Assembly (NCBI GenBank): GCA_029237695.1
Contig: CM055275.1
Span: 8,444,899 to 8,508,898 of the forward strand
Reading direction: 5' to 3'
DNA: 64,000 nt
Source of the DNA: Conchocele bisecta
Taxonomy: Eukaryota; Mollusca; Bivalvia; Lucinida; Thyasiridae
Shown here: positions 21,985-30,324 of the stretch, in pieces
Layout: each line of letters opens with the position of its first letter
Position numbering within the stretch: the first letter of the stretch is position 1
Notes under the pieces: generated by a model
Databases searched by the model: none
What the model was told of the DNA's origin: nothing
What the model saw: the letters and a program-made list of their open reading frames with translations, nothing else
Translations under genes and position numbers: made by a program

Positions 21985-23402
21985 ATGGATACCAAAGCAT
22001 TTAGCTTTAACTCTAATGTAAAGTACGCGGTCGGAGGTAAATACACACAAAAAGACGTTGTTAACCGCCTTGTACACCCAACCGTAACGGTTAGACCGGA
22101 CAGTGGCTTTGCCACCAACTTCCCTAACATCTTTGAACAATATAGGTTGCCCAAGATTACTACGATGGAGGTGGTAAACGGCTGGAAAGCAATCACCGAT
22201 GCAGTTTTGGCAGAACCCCAAATAAATTTCGCTGTATGGTGCGCAAACAGCCGGGTGTGGAGTTTTCATATAAAGACCATCTGACATCCAAGAATGTCAT
22301 GCTCCGAAGTGTCTACTAACTTTCACGTGTATTATACTATTAGGAGGATTCCTCAAAGAAACTAGGTATTTCACTACCTCAAGACGACGCCTGGGATCCC
22401 ATTTCCAACACATATAACCGTATGGCCTTTGAAAGACTGTGTAACGAATTTTACGTTTCAAAAGACGCGGACTGGAGACAGAAAGCATTTCCTACCAGCA
22501 CCGGCCTCGGGGACGTTCTCATTCACGGCCAGTCCGGGAATTGGACACAGACTGATTTTAGACACGATCACTCCGGTGACCACATCGTCAGTCGGAACGC
22601 CGGGAATTTGACGCGCGACTATGACTTTCGGGACGGAAGTGTCTGGAGGTCGGCACTGGTGGCGTGTTTTCTTGTAAAATGTTACCCCTCCGAAAACGGG
22701 CTCACGTCGATTACATACAGCAGGCTGCTGAGGTTCAGGACGCGTGGGTACATTTATGTTAGATAAGGTCTAGGGTTCACGCAGGCCGGGGTTACTCGCG
22801 TCAACGACTCCATTCGCACGTACGTCTGGGCCATTCTCGGCGCACAAAAACAAACTCGCAGTTCTATACTGGGCATGGGAACAGCGTTTGATGCACAAAA
22901 ACAATTTTTGGCACTTGTAGAGGACGCCATCTCAGCTAGGGTGGACCTGGAGAAGGCGATCCAGAATTATCAAGACGTTTTACAGAATGCCAGCACCCCA
23001 GTAGACTATGTATTTGGAATAGGTCTTTATATGGCGCCGAGCAATATGATACTACGAGACGACCCGGTTGACGGTTACAATAATCATATCGTAATCGCCA
23101 CCGCCAATCAAAAAATCGGCCACAACGGTAACGTGAACACGGATATCATCAAGCGCACCCCCAACAGTGGAACCGATTTCATAAAACACAAAATGGATAC
23201 ACCTCCCCCAATTCGTATCGAACCCAGTACCCCCAATTCGTAAATTGGATGCACCATCGAGTTCCATCAACAGACCAATCGCGATTGGAGAAACACCAAT
23301 CATCAACAATGTTGAAATTGGGAAGCACAAACACACGAGGAGGAGAAATTGGGGCTCGTCATCGCCCTCGTGGCGATCGGATTATTTACGCTTTGGTTGT
23401 AG
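21985..23402 (+). CDS. Large virion-type Polinton protein with C-terminal membrane segment, frameshifted
   Basis: Plus-strand segments in changing frames form one gene of about 470 codons. From ATG 21985: HPTVTVRPDSGFATNFPNIF and NGWKAITDAVLAEPQINFAV, then (22420 on) NRMAFERLCNEFYVSK and STGLGDVLIHGQSGNW, then (22875-23243) GTAFDAQKQFLALVEDAI and TPVDYVFGIGLYMAPSNM, and finally a hydrophobic tail (23353-23399, LVIALVAIGLFTLW) before the stop at 23400. These phrases resemble an unnamed conserved protein of animal Polintons. Its place between penton and pVI-like genes and its tail anchor suggest a virion or membrane role. Breaks lie near 22255, 22300-22400, 22570, 22760 and 23240-23350. Confidence 0.6.
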
Positions 23403-23420
23403 GAACTCTCTGGCGAAGAA

Positions 23421-24685
23421 TTAGTAGGAGACCGGTCCGGCGATTGCCACGATTAAAGCCCAGGTATTTTGGCTAGCCATCCGGCCGTTTTTGATAATAT
23501 AGATAGCAAGTAGAAACGATACTTCCGATCAGTCCAGGTAGTGCGGCAGCCGCCTTTCCAGCTAATTTAGCTAGAAGACTGGCGAGGGCTTTTAGTTGTT
23601 TTTTTACCCACTCCTTGACTCCACCGGATGGAGCGGGTGCTGGTGCTGGTGCTGGTGCTGGAGCGGGTGGTGGCGCCGCACCACCAGTGAAAGCTAGAAC
23701 TATGGTCGATATAGTCATGCCGATAGCAACGAGGATGCTTGCTATCGTGACGCCCTGCTCTCTGAACAGAGTGCGAAGACGCTCACCGAGTGTCGTCCTC
23801 GTGCAGGACCCTCGAGATTGATTCGCGGATCCGACTTATTTGTGTGCGGAGAGCCTCACGGTTAGCCGAGGCGGCCTCCAAGCGAGCTTCTCTTTCACCC
23901 CGCAAAGACCGCAGGAGTTTGTTGATCCGCTCGGTAGATTCTCTATCGTCACCGGCTTCCTCCAGTTTTCTTTCTTCTAGCGCGATATGTTCATCCAGCG
24001 CCGTGAGTTTGGAGAGGTTAAGGACCAGTTCGCCCCGGACCGTTTGTAGAGCCTTATCGAGTCCACGGAGTTCTCGAAGAGGTAACGGTGGGTCATCGTT
24101 GAGTATTTTCCCCAATTGTGATTGCACGCTGAACGTGGTCTCCATCGTGTTAATAACGTCGGTGGCTATTTTAGGGACCTCGCTGAGATCAACCGTTTCT
24201 ATCGCGGTGGCCGTCTTCGCTATAGTTTCGTCGGTAGACTGTAGGGCCTCTACAGCGCGGGCCGGCACAATTGTTTTACCACGCGTCCAATCTGGAAATC
24301 CTAGTTCGTTCTTTATGATTTCGCCACCGCCCCGGTTTCCGGCAATGGTGTTTAGCGATAGGGGTTTACCGGTATTCGTGTTGATTATTGGGAGATTTGA
24401 TGATTTTAGTCGCAACCTACCATGCATATCCAATTCGAACTTGGAGTAGTCGCGACCGACAGACGGGACCAGACCGATTTCTGACAAATTGTTGTAGTAG
24501 TCGTTTACAGCTCCCTCAAGTAATTCCTGACTTTGACCAACGCTGCTGGTAGCGCCACCTATTTCCCCCAATTGCGATTGGATTGGAACTGGAGTCTCTA
24601 TGAAGGGCGTTTCGTTATCATCATCATCACCATCGAGGTAATCGTCTATACCGATTGCATCCATTTCAACATCGTAATCAGCCAT
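23421..24685 (-). CDS. pVI-like membrane-active capsid protein, frameshifted near the C terminus
   Basis: From ATG 24685 an intact 300-codon frame begins MADYDVEMDAIGIDDYLDGD (acidic) and passes through a coiled coil (ALDEHIALEERKLEEAGDD, ANREALRTQISRIRESI). A one-base shift at about 23795 leads to the second part: a hydrophobic segment (MTISTIVLAFTGG), an Ala-Pro repeat linker (about 23625-23670), and an amphipathic helix (KEWVKKQLKALASLLAKLAG, AALPGLIGSIVS). A second shift near 23490 leads to a hydrophobic end stopping at 23421. Coiled coil plus Pro/Ala linker plus amphipathic lytic-type helix suggests a membrane-disrupting inner capsid protein similar in plan to adenovirus pVI; this is inference. 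The class 2 motif lies 5 nt before the ATG. Confidence 0.65.
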
Positions 24686-24690
24686 ATTTA

Positions 24691-24706
24691 TAATTTTCTT
24701 AAAATT
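24691..24706 (-). promoter_or_regulatory. Putative class 2 promoter motif, pVI-like gene
   Basis: Minus strand AATTTTAAGAAAATTA, 5 nt before ATG 24685. It forms a divergent pair with the MCP motif 45 bp away. Confidence 0.7.
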
Positions 24707-24751
24707 AATTATGTATTAAAGACAAAACCATACGGGTTTAATAGTTTCAAT

Positions 24752-24767
24752 AATTTTGAAAAAATTA
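24752..24767 (+). promoter_or_regulatory. Putative class 2 promoter motif, MCP gene
   Basis: AATTTTGAAAAAATTA, 3 nt before ATG 24771; exact copies occur at 26102 and 27111. Confidence 0.7.
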
Positions 24768-24770
24768 ATT

Positions 24771-26064
24771 ATGTCTTCGAGTCAATACGGTCGCAAACTC
24801 AATCCATACCGCAGACTGCGTGAGCCCCTCGGGGCAAAAGGCGTGAGACAGAGTGTCGTTATTACGAACAACCCACCCTCTACGATCGACCAGAACCAGC
24901 AGCTCTTAGTCCGCTTCCCCAACCTCGGAGCTAACGACGTCATTGTTCCTGGTACTGTTCGCCTCGCTTTCACTATTTCGCTAACATCGACGGACGCGGA
25001 CCGAACCGTAGTTCAGAACCTGGGTCGCGCCATCGTCAAGAAGACCATGATAAAGATTTCTGGTAATGAGGTGATGTCGATCGACGACAGCGACGTCTAC
25101 CATTGCTATCAGGACCTGTGGAAGACGTCACACGAGCTTGAAAACGCTGTCTATCAAGGTATTGACACCAGCAAAAATAAAAACGTAACCAAACTTAGAA
25201 TCGGGGCTGCTAACAAGGCAGATAACAACGCGAGTGACAACGCGGTCGCGGGCGCTTACGGCAACCGCTTCTACATTCCGCTCGACTGAGTTGCTAGAGT
25301 CACATGCCCTACTATCAGAGTGCTTTGGCTGACCGCCTCGAATACGAACTAACGTTCAACGACTACGGCCGAGTTCTCATAGCCACCGACCAGTTATCGA
25401 CGTATACGATCGATAATGTTTCGCTGGAGTACGACATGGTCACGATGCCCGAACTCGGCGCGATTGATCAGAACCCAGTACGCCGGCGCGTTGCCATACT
25501 TTACGACCGAGTTCTTCGCCATCGCAAGATGCCGAAAAACAAAAGCGACACATTGTGGAATATTAACGTCAACGTACCCGCCCGCTCGATGAAAGGTATA
25601 CTGATTGTTCGAGGATGCTCGGTTCGCGTTCGGTGCTAGAAAAACCGACAGATTCTATAACCCCAAAATCACGAAGGTAGAGGTGACGATCGAGGGAGTC
25701 CCCAATCAACTCTACAGCGCGGGTCTTCGCGCGCACCAGCAGTGGGATGAAGTAAGAAAGCAGTTTGCTGCCGGATCTAAGCGCTCTCCGGAGGTTGCAG
25801 CAGTTGCTAAAGACCTGCATCTCTCGGCCGTCTCCCTCGCGGAGTTCCTGAATAACCAAATACGCGTTATGGCTAGACATGCGAGCCAGCGACGATGACC
25901 AAATACACGGTAGCGGACGCCAAGTTGAGAACGCTAGTGAGGGTGTGACGATCCAGATAACCAAAGAGGCGGACGGAGCCGGGCCATTGAACGTGTACTT
26001 ATATATAATTACAGACGCACAACTCAACATCGAAGATGGTCGATACGTATCAGCGATCTACTGA
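24771..26064 (+). CDS. MCP: Hexon-like major capsid protein (double jelly-roll), frameshifted
   Basis: Start at ATG 24771 just after the class 2 motif. The N-terminal frame (to 25287) reads MSSSQYGRKLNPYRRLREPL, then NQQLLVRFPNLGANDVIVPG and YHCYQDLWKTSHELENAVYQ, typical of the Polinton major capsid protein. The middle (25304-25612) has ADRLEYELTFNDYGRVLIAT and LEYDMVTMPEL. A third frame (25612-25890) has FYNPKITKVEVTIEGVPNQL, and the last (25885-26064) has GVTIQITKEADGAGPLNVYL. Total about 430 codons, the usual family length. In virions it would form pseudo-hexameric capsomers. Breaks lie at about 25287-25304, 25612 and 25885. The ATPase start overlaps the last 29 bases. Confidence 0.88.
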
Positions 26065-26743
26065 TTTAATAAAAAAATCATCTAACGATTTATTAATACA
26101 TAATTTTGAAAAAATTAAGAAATCTAGCAATCAATACCAATTCACGATTGGAGATGCTCACTCCGCCATAATATGTGGGCAGACAGGATGTGGAAAAACG
26201 GTTTTCATCCTCTAACTTACTCGAGGGATCCTACCGCGATGCCTTTCGTCACATTGTGATCCTATGTCCCACTGTGCGACACAACGATACCTTATCAGCG
26301 GTGCCCGTGGATATGGACCGACCCTGAGGTATACGTTATTGACCCCGGTGATAGGCTTCACGATTGGTTGCGTGGTTTATACCAAATATTTCAGGGCGAG
26401 CCCACCCTATACGTGATTGACGATTGCTCAGCCAAGGCGGCGATGACCAAAAAGAAGGAACATGCTCTCCGAGCTCGCATTTTCTGGCCGCCATGCGAGG
26501 CAAAGCGTATGGATATCCACTCAAAAATACAACGCCGTCCTCAAGGATCTGCGCGAGCAAACGAAATGGGTCGCCCTCTTTCACTGCAAGGACCGAGACT
26601 CATTCGATGACTGTCTTCGAGAGAATGACGTTATCCCAACGCGCGAGGAGCGCCTGGAGGTTCGACAGATACTTTCGAAAACTAAGCACGCCAAGCTTCT
26701 GCTAAAGACTGATCAACCAACTGCTTATAAAGTTATCAACTAA
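26036..26743 (+). CDS. FtsK/HerA-type genome-packaging ATPase, frameshifted
   Basis: Walker A GQTGCGKT is at about 26169-26192 and a Walker B-like TLYVIDDC at about 26407-26430. The C-terminal part reads ARQSVWISTQKYNAVLKDLR and WVALFHCKDRDSFDDC, as in Polinton packaging ATPases. The first in-frame ATG is 26036, inside the MCP 3' end. From it the frame runs through a Lys/Asn/Ser-rich N-terminal region (KKSSN twice) and across the class 2 motif at 26102 before reaching Walker A. A shorter product would need a non-ATG start. The frame is lost at about 26208 (TAA after FIL), then continues in two frames to the stop at 26741-26743. Predicted to pump DNA into capsids. Confidence 0.9.
26102..26117 (+). 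promoter_or_regulatory. Class 2 motif copy at the ATPase gene
   Basis: AATTTTGAAAAAATTA, about 50 nt before Walker A; it also reads as NFEKI in the ATPase frame. Confidence 0.5.
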
Positions 26744-26751
26744 ATCTAACG

Positions 26752-26766
26752 ATTTTGAAAAAATTA
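26752..26766 (+). promoter_or_regulatory. Orphan class 2 motif
   Basis: ATTTTGAAAAAATTA just after the ATPase stop, with no ORF following; only tandem repeats lie downstream. Confidence 0.5.
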
Positions 26767-26805
26767 GGAAAATTATAAAATTAGGAAAATTGCAAAGTAA
26801 TAAGC

Positions 26806-26985
26806 TATTGCAATGCTTAGCAATTGCTGAACAATGCTTAGCAATTGCTGAACAATGCTGAACAAATACTGAACAATGCTTAGCAATTGCTGAACAATGC
26901 TTAGCAAATGCTGAACAAATGCTGAACAAATGCTGAATAATGCTGAACAAATGCTTAACAATGGTTAACAATGTTAACAATTTGG
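26806..26985 (+). repeat. ~21-bp tandem repeat in the Polinton
   Basis: CAATGCTTAGCAATTGCTGAA and shorter AATGCTGAACA units repeat about ten times. Each unit contains AGCAATTGCT, a 10-bp palindrome. Coding frames are interrupted by TGA or TAG, so it is non-coding or a degraded gene. Confidence 0.85.
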
Positions 26986-27110
26986 TGCTCCGCTGCGAGC
27001 TTTGTTGCGAGCATAATGGTGATCATAAGTATCGGGTGGTGCGCATTTATTATTTTTGTAATAAATAAATATGTTAAAGTGATGAGACTTGTTAGAATAG
27101 TTAAATTACT

Positions 27111-27126
27111 AATTTTGAAAAAATTA
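27111..27126 (+). promoter_or_regulatory. Putative class 2 promoter motif, 27133 gene
   Basis: AATTTTGAAAAAATTA, 6 nt before ATG 27133. Confidence 0.7.
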
Positions 27127-27132
27127 AGAAAA

Positions 27133-28161
27133 ATGAACTGCGACGAACTTCTCGATCAGCTAATAGAAGAAACCTCAACTCCGACTGCCAACAATAATGA
27201 TCCGACAGAGCAATCGGGATCTGGGTTGAGTGCAACGACTCCGAATGAAAATGAAAATGCGGCGCGACGAGAGCGGCTAGCTGCGCTGGTTGCTGGGGGA
27301 CAATCGGAGCATTATCTCGGTAGGCGTCTCACAGTTTTTCAGGTGGATAAGATGTCAGATGCGGAGATTGATAAAATGTATGCGCGATACGAATCCAAAT
27401 TGGGAGCAGAGATGACAAAAACTCTTGGATCGGCGGCTATTCATTTGTACGCTACCGCCGTTAGTAGACTTCTCCCTATACCAAACACCGAAGGGTTGAT
27501 TCACGATCTAGAGACTGACCCTTTTATAGGACACACTCTTAGAACAACCTGCTGCTCAATTTATCACAAGTTTGGAATGTATTTAGCTCCGCTGACAACC
27601 GCGTTGACCACGGGTAAACACTGTCAATTTGGACATATATGCCCACGAACTATAAGCTCTAATATTAATATTATAATGATGACACAAGACACACCCACGA
27701 GAGTGACGGAGTTGAACCAGATTGCTCCAACACAATCGAACCAGAGTGTTACTCCGCCACTGGATGACATACCGCATATAAAAAATCCCAAAAGACAGGC
27801 AGCTGGGAGGGCGGCGGCTGCCACCCGAAAAGTTAAACAAGATAAAATACTCGCCGAGCTTCGAGAGGCTAAACTCCAATCGAGATTGGGGTTGCAATCG
27901 GGGACGGAGACAGCAAAACATCTGAATACAGAGTTGAGTACAACAACACCCCCAATTCACGAATTGGAAGCACACTCAACACCCAATACCAACTACCGTT
28001 GGAGTTGGGCGAATCCGATTGAACCCAAATTCGTGAATTGGAGTTGGGTTGTTGGTGGTGGTCTGGCAGTTGTTGGTGCCCTGTGCGTGTGGAAATACCA
28101 GAAAAAAAAACAGCCAGTGTTCAGAAGAAAGTTACTAAACACCAATCATCAACAATGTTGA
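27133..28161 (+). CDS. Conserved Polinton protein with C-terminal membrane anchor
   Basis: Intact 342-codon ORF from ATG 27133, chosen because the class 2 motif ends just upstream (the frame is open further 5'). Segments: an acidic Thr/Asn-rich N terminus; RRLTVFQVDKMSDAEIDKMY and YESKLGAEMTKTLG (about residues 60-95); DPFIGHTLRTTCCSIYHKFG and APLTTALTTGKHCQFGHICP (about 125-165); a low-complexity middle containing palindrome-derived stretches; and a membrane segment near residue 310 (VGGGLAVVGALCVW) followed by a basic tail. The ALTTGKHCQFG block is familiar from unnamed proteins of animal Polintons. Probably a virion membrane or scaffold protein, with function not established. Confidence 0.75.
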   Translation: MNCDELLDQLIEETSTPTANNNDPTEQSGSGLSATTPNENENAARRERLAALVAGGQSEHYLGRRLTVFQVDKMSDAEIDKMYARYESKLGAEMTKTLGSAAIHLYATAVSRLLPIPNTEGLIHDLETDPFIGHTLRTTCCSIYHKFGMYLAPLTTALTTGKHCQFGHICPRTISSNINIIMMTQDTPTRVTELNQIAPTQSNQSVTPPLDDIPHIKNPKRQAAGRAAAATRKVKQDKILAELREAKLQSRLGLQSGTETAKHLNTELSTTTPPIHELEAHSTPNTNYRWSWANPIEPKFVNWSWVVGGGLAVVGALCVWKYQKKKQPVFRRKLLNTNHQQC

Positions 28162-28222
28162 ATTTGGATGCGCCCCATTTAAACATTGATCGCGACCCAT
28201 TTTATATGCAATAATTATAACA

Positions 28223-28456
28223 ATGGCTGAACAAGATGGTAAAATGTTAGTGAATGCGCTTTATCACGCCGTGGTGATATCGGGTTTCAGTATCGGGTAT
28301 GCTCGACTATCAAAGATGGCCCTAGGAGGAACCGCTCCCAAATTGGACTTTACTGTGAGAGACGTAGGGCTCGCGACCTTAGATGTAGCGGCCGCAGTTT
28401 GGACCCGAGATTATCTAGTTAAAGCTGGAATTCTACCAGTTAATATATGGAAATAA
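28223..28456 (+). CDS. Small conserved Polinton membrane protein
   Basis: Intact 77-codon ORF. N-terminal hydrophobic helix ALYHAVVISGFSIGYARLSK, then DFTVRDVGLATLDVAAAVWT and the closing DYLVKAGILPVNIWK. The YLVK.GI.P ending and the size match a small membrane protein common in animal Polintons; its role is unknown. Its stop is followed directly by the ATG of the next gene, suggesting an operon-like pair. Confidence 0.75.
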   Translation: MAEQDGKMLVNALYHAVVISGFSIGYARLSKMALGGTAPKLDFTVRDVGLATLDVAAAVWTRDYLVKAGILPVNIWK

Positions 28457-28891
28457 ATGGCTTCAATCGCAGTAATAGTAGGTGGTGCGCTTGTAAACGC
28501 ATTGGGCGTTCATGCGGTCTGCAACCTTTATATTCTCTAAAATGAAAAGCTCGAACGTGGATGAGGAGCGTAAGCGTCATGATTTAGCTGTAGAACAACT
28601 CAATAGCGCAAAGGAAGCATGGTCGAAAAACGAACCGCCCATCTGGACTGGGTCAATGAAGAGCTTCGCCGCGAAAATCACGCCGCGCAAACTTTTCAGA
28701 ACGTTGAAGAAGCCAACCGCGAGTACGCGCTGGCATATCCGCACAAAAGTCTCGATCCAATGGATCCCGAGCCCCAACTTTCAGATTTCTATGTACCGTC
28801 AGAGCCCCAAAAGGACCGCGAGATCGCGTTCATCATCGTGGGAATGGGTGTGGTGGGTCTCGCCGGCTATTATATTCAATCGAGATTTTAA
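28457..28891 (+). CDS. Conserved Polinton protein with membrane ends and helical middle, frameshifted
   Basis: Starts MASIAVIVGGALVNALGV at ATG 28457, abutting the previous stop. A frame break near 28500 leads to DEERKRHDLAVEQLNSAKEA (about 28557-28620). A second break near 28620 leads to LDWVNEELRRENHAAQTFQN, PEPQLSDFYVPSEPQKDREI and a C-terminal membrane helix (FIIVGMGVVGLAGYYI) up to the stop at 28889. The EPQLSDFY.PS..QKDRE block is characteristic of an unnamed Polinton protein. Total about 144 codons. Likely virion-associated, by context only. Confidence 0.7.
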
Positions 28892-28940
28892 ATTAATTAA
28901 TTAAAACATTTTTTTTTTATAAATATATATATATAGAACG

Positions 28941-29285
28941 ATGTTAGTTGACGAACTTTATAACGCTATGATTGATGTAGGCTACACTGCCCAAAAACAT
29001 CGTTTACCTGGTGCAAAGAGTATGATTCGTCTGGCCCGAGATTGTCTCGAGGACGAAAAAGCGGCCACCCTTTTCGCAAAGCGGATGTTAGATTCCTCCC
29101 AATCGAGATTGGATGAATTAGATTTCCCTCTCCTGTTCCAACCCAAACGCGATTGGGGCTGCAGCGAAACTTCCAACAAAGGTTTATTATTAACGACGCA
29201 GTTACCAGACGAACTGGCGAGGGCATGTTGGAGATTGTCCGATATATTAGAATACTTCGCATACGATGAACACGCGCAAACTTGA
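28941..29285 (+). CDS. Polinton protein of unknown function upstream of integrase
   Basis: Intact 114-codon ORF preceded by an A/T run with TATATATATATAG. The product (MLVDELYNAMIDVGYTAQKH...) is helical and without membrane segments. Two copies of the small dispersed palindrome (29099-29112 and 29142-29158) are translated within it as SQSRLDE and PKRDWG. It overlaps the integrase start by 20 nt. No family recognised. Confidence 0.65.
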   Translation: MLVDELYNAMIDVGYTAQKHRLPGAKSMIRLARDCLEDEKAATLFAKRMLDSSQSRLDELDFPLLFQPKRDWGCSETSNKGLLLTTQLPDELARACWRLSDILEYFAYDEHAQT

Positions 29286-30290
29286 TACCAAACTAACGCG
29301 CAAGCTGTCGAATACATACTATAGCCCCCGCGGCTACTGGAAGGGACTCGCGGCCATCAAAAAACCTCGCGGCGGCGACCAAGGTTTCAGAAAACAAGCT
29401 GTCAAGGAATGGCTCAAGAAGCAGGCCATCTGGCAGATCTATTTTTACCCGCGCCTCACAATATTCCGCGCCCGAAATTCGACGTGCCGGTGCCGAACCA
29501 AGTTCACCAAGCGGATCTCCTGTTTCTCCCTCACGATCGCGTCGGTCGCAAAACGTACAAGTACGCACTGACAATCGTTGACGTAGCGAGTCGTTACAAG
29601 GGGGCTGAGCCGTTGGCCACTAAAGAGTCTAAGGAAGTGGCCGAGGCTCTTTCCCGAATATATAAGAGGAGTCCTCTCAAATGGCCGAATCTTCTCCAGG
29701 TCGATCCCGGCCGCGAGTTCATGGGCGCGGTCTCTCATCTATTGTCTAAGCATAAAGTTTCTATCAGACGCGGCCGCGTCAACATCCACCGGACCAGGGG
29801 ATCGTGGAACGCTTCAATCGAACCCTGGCTGAGAGACTGTTCGGACACCAATACGCCAAAGAACTTGTAGACCCCCATTCACGGTCGACCGAGTGGGTGG
29901 CCAGACTGCCCGCCGTGGTCTCCGCACTGAACGGGAGAGGTGACCAGATTGATAGGTAAGAAGCCTGTAGATGCTATCAAGTTTAAAAGGGTGACGAGCA
30001 AGCCCTCTGCCGTCTCGCGCGGGCGACCCGTTGGTTTAGAGGAGCAGCGGCTTCCATCAGATATTGACGTCCGGTACCTCTATCAACCGGGAGAGCTCGA
30101 AGGTGGCAGCCGCCGCGCGACTGATCCCGTGTGGTCAATGAATGTATATCATCTGGATCGCTCTATTACCAAACCTGATGAGCCCGTGCTCTATTATTTG
30201 ACTGATGGTCCATCTCGCGGTTTTGTTCGCGAAGAACTTCTTATGGTGCCTTCTGACACCCAGCTACCCCCGGATCGTCAGATTCTTTAG
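29266..30290 (+). CDS. Retroviral-like (DDE) integrase, frameshifted
   Basis: Starts MNTRKLDTKLTRKLSNTYYS at ATG 29266. The catalytic core is spread over frames: HQADLLF (first Asp at about 29514), YALTIVDVASRYKGAEPL, LQVDPGREF (second Asp at about 29704), and GIVERFN with the catalytic Glu codon at 29807-29809 in a third frame. The C-terminal part (29940-30290) contains KPVDAIKFKRV and a long chromodomain/SH3-like tail ending at 30290. It would insert the element via its TIRs, producing the 5-6 bp duplication. Breaks lie near 29440, 29790 and 29940. It converges with PolB, with 34 bp between the stops. Confidence 0.93.
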
Positions 30291-30324
30291 TATTCTATCC
30301 TTTTTTCAGAGTTCTTTTTTTTAC

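Noticed and set aside
23790..24449. 219-codon plus-strand ORF
   Set aside because: Antisense to the intact pVI-like gene; its Ser/Arg-rich product reflects codon bias of the other strand.
27583..27975. 130-codon minus-strand ORF
   Set aside because: Antisense to the 27133 gene, which has a promoter motif and recognisable blocks.
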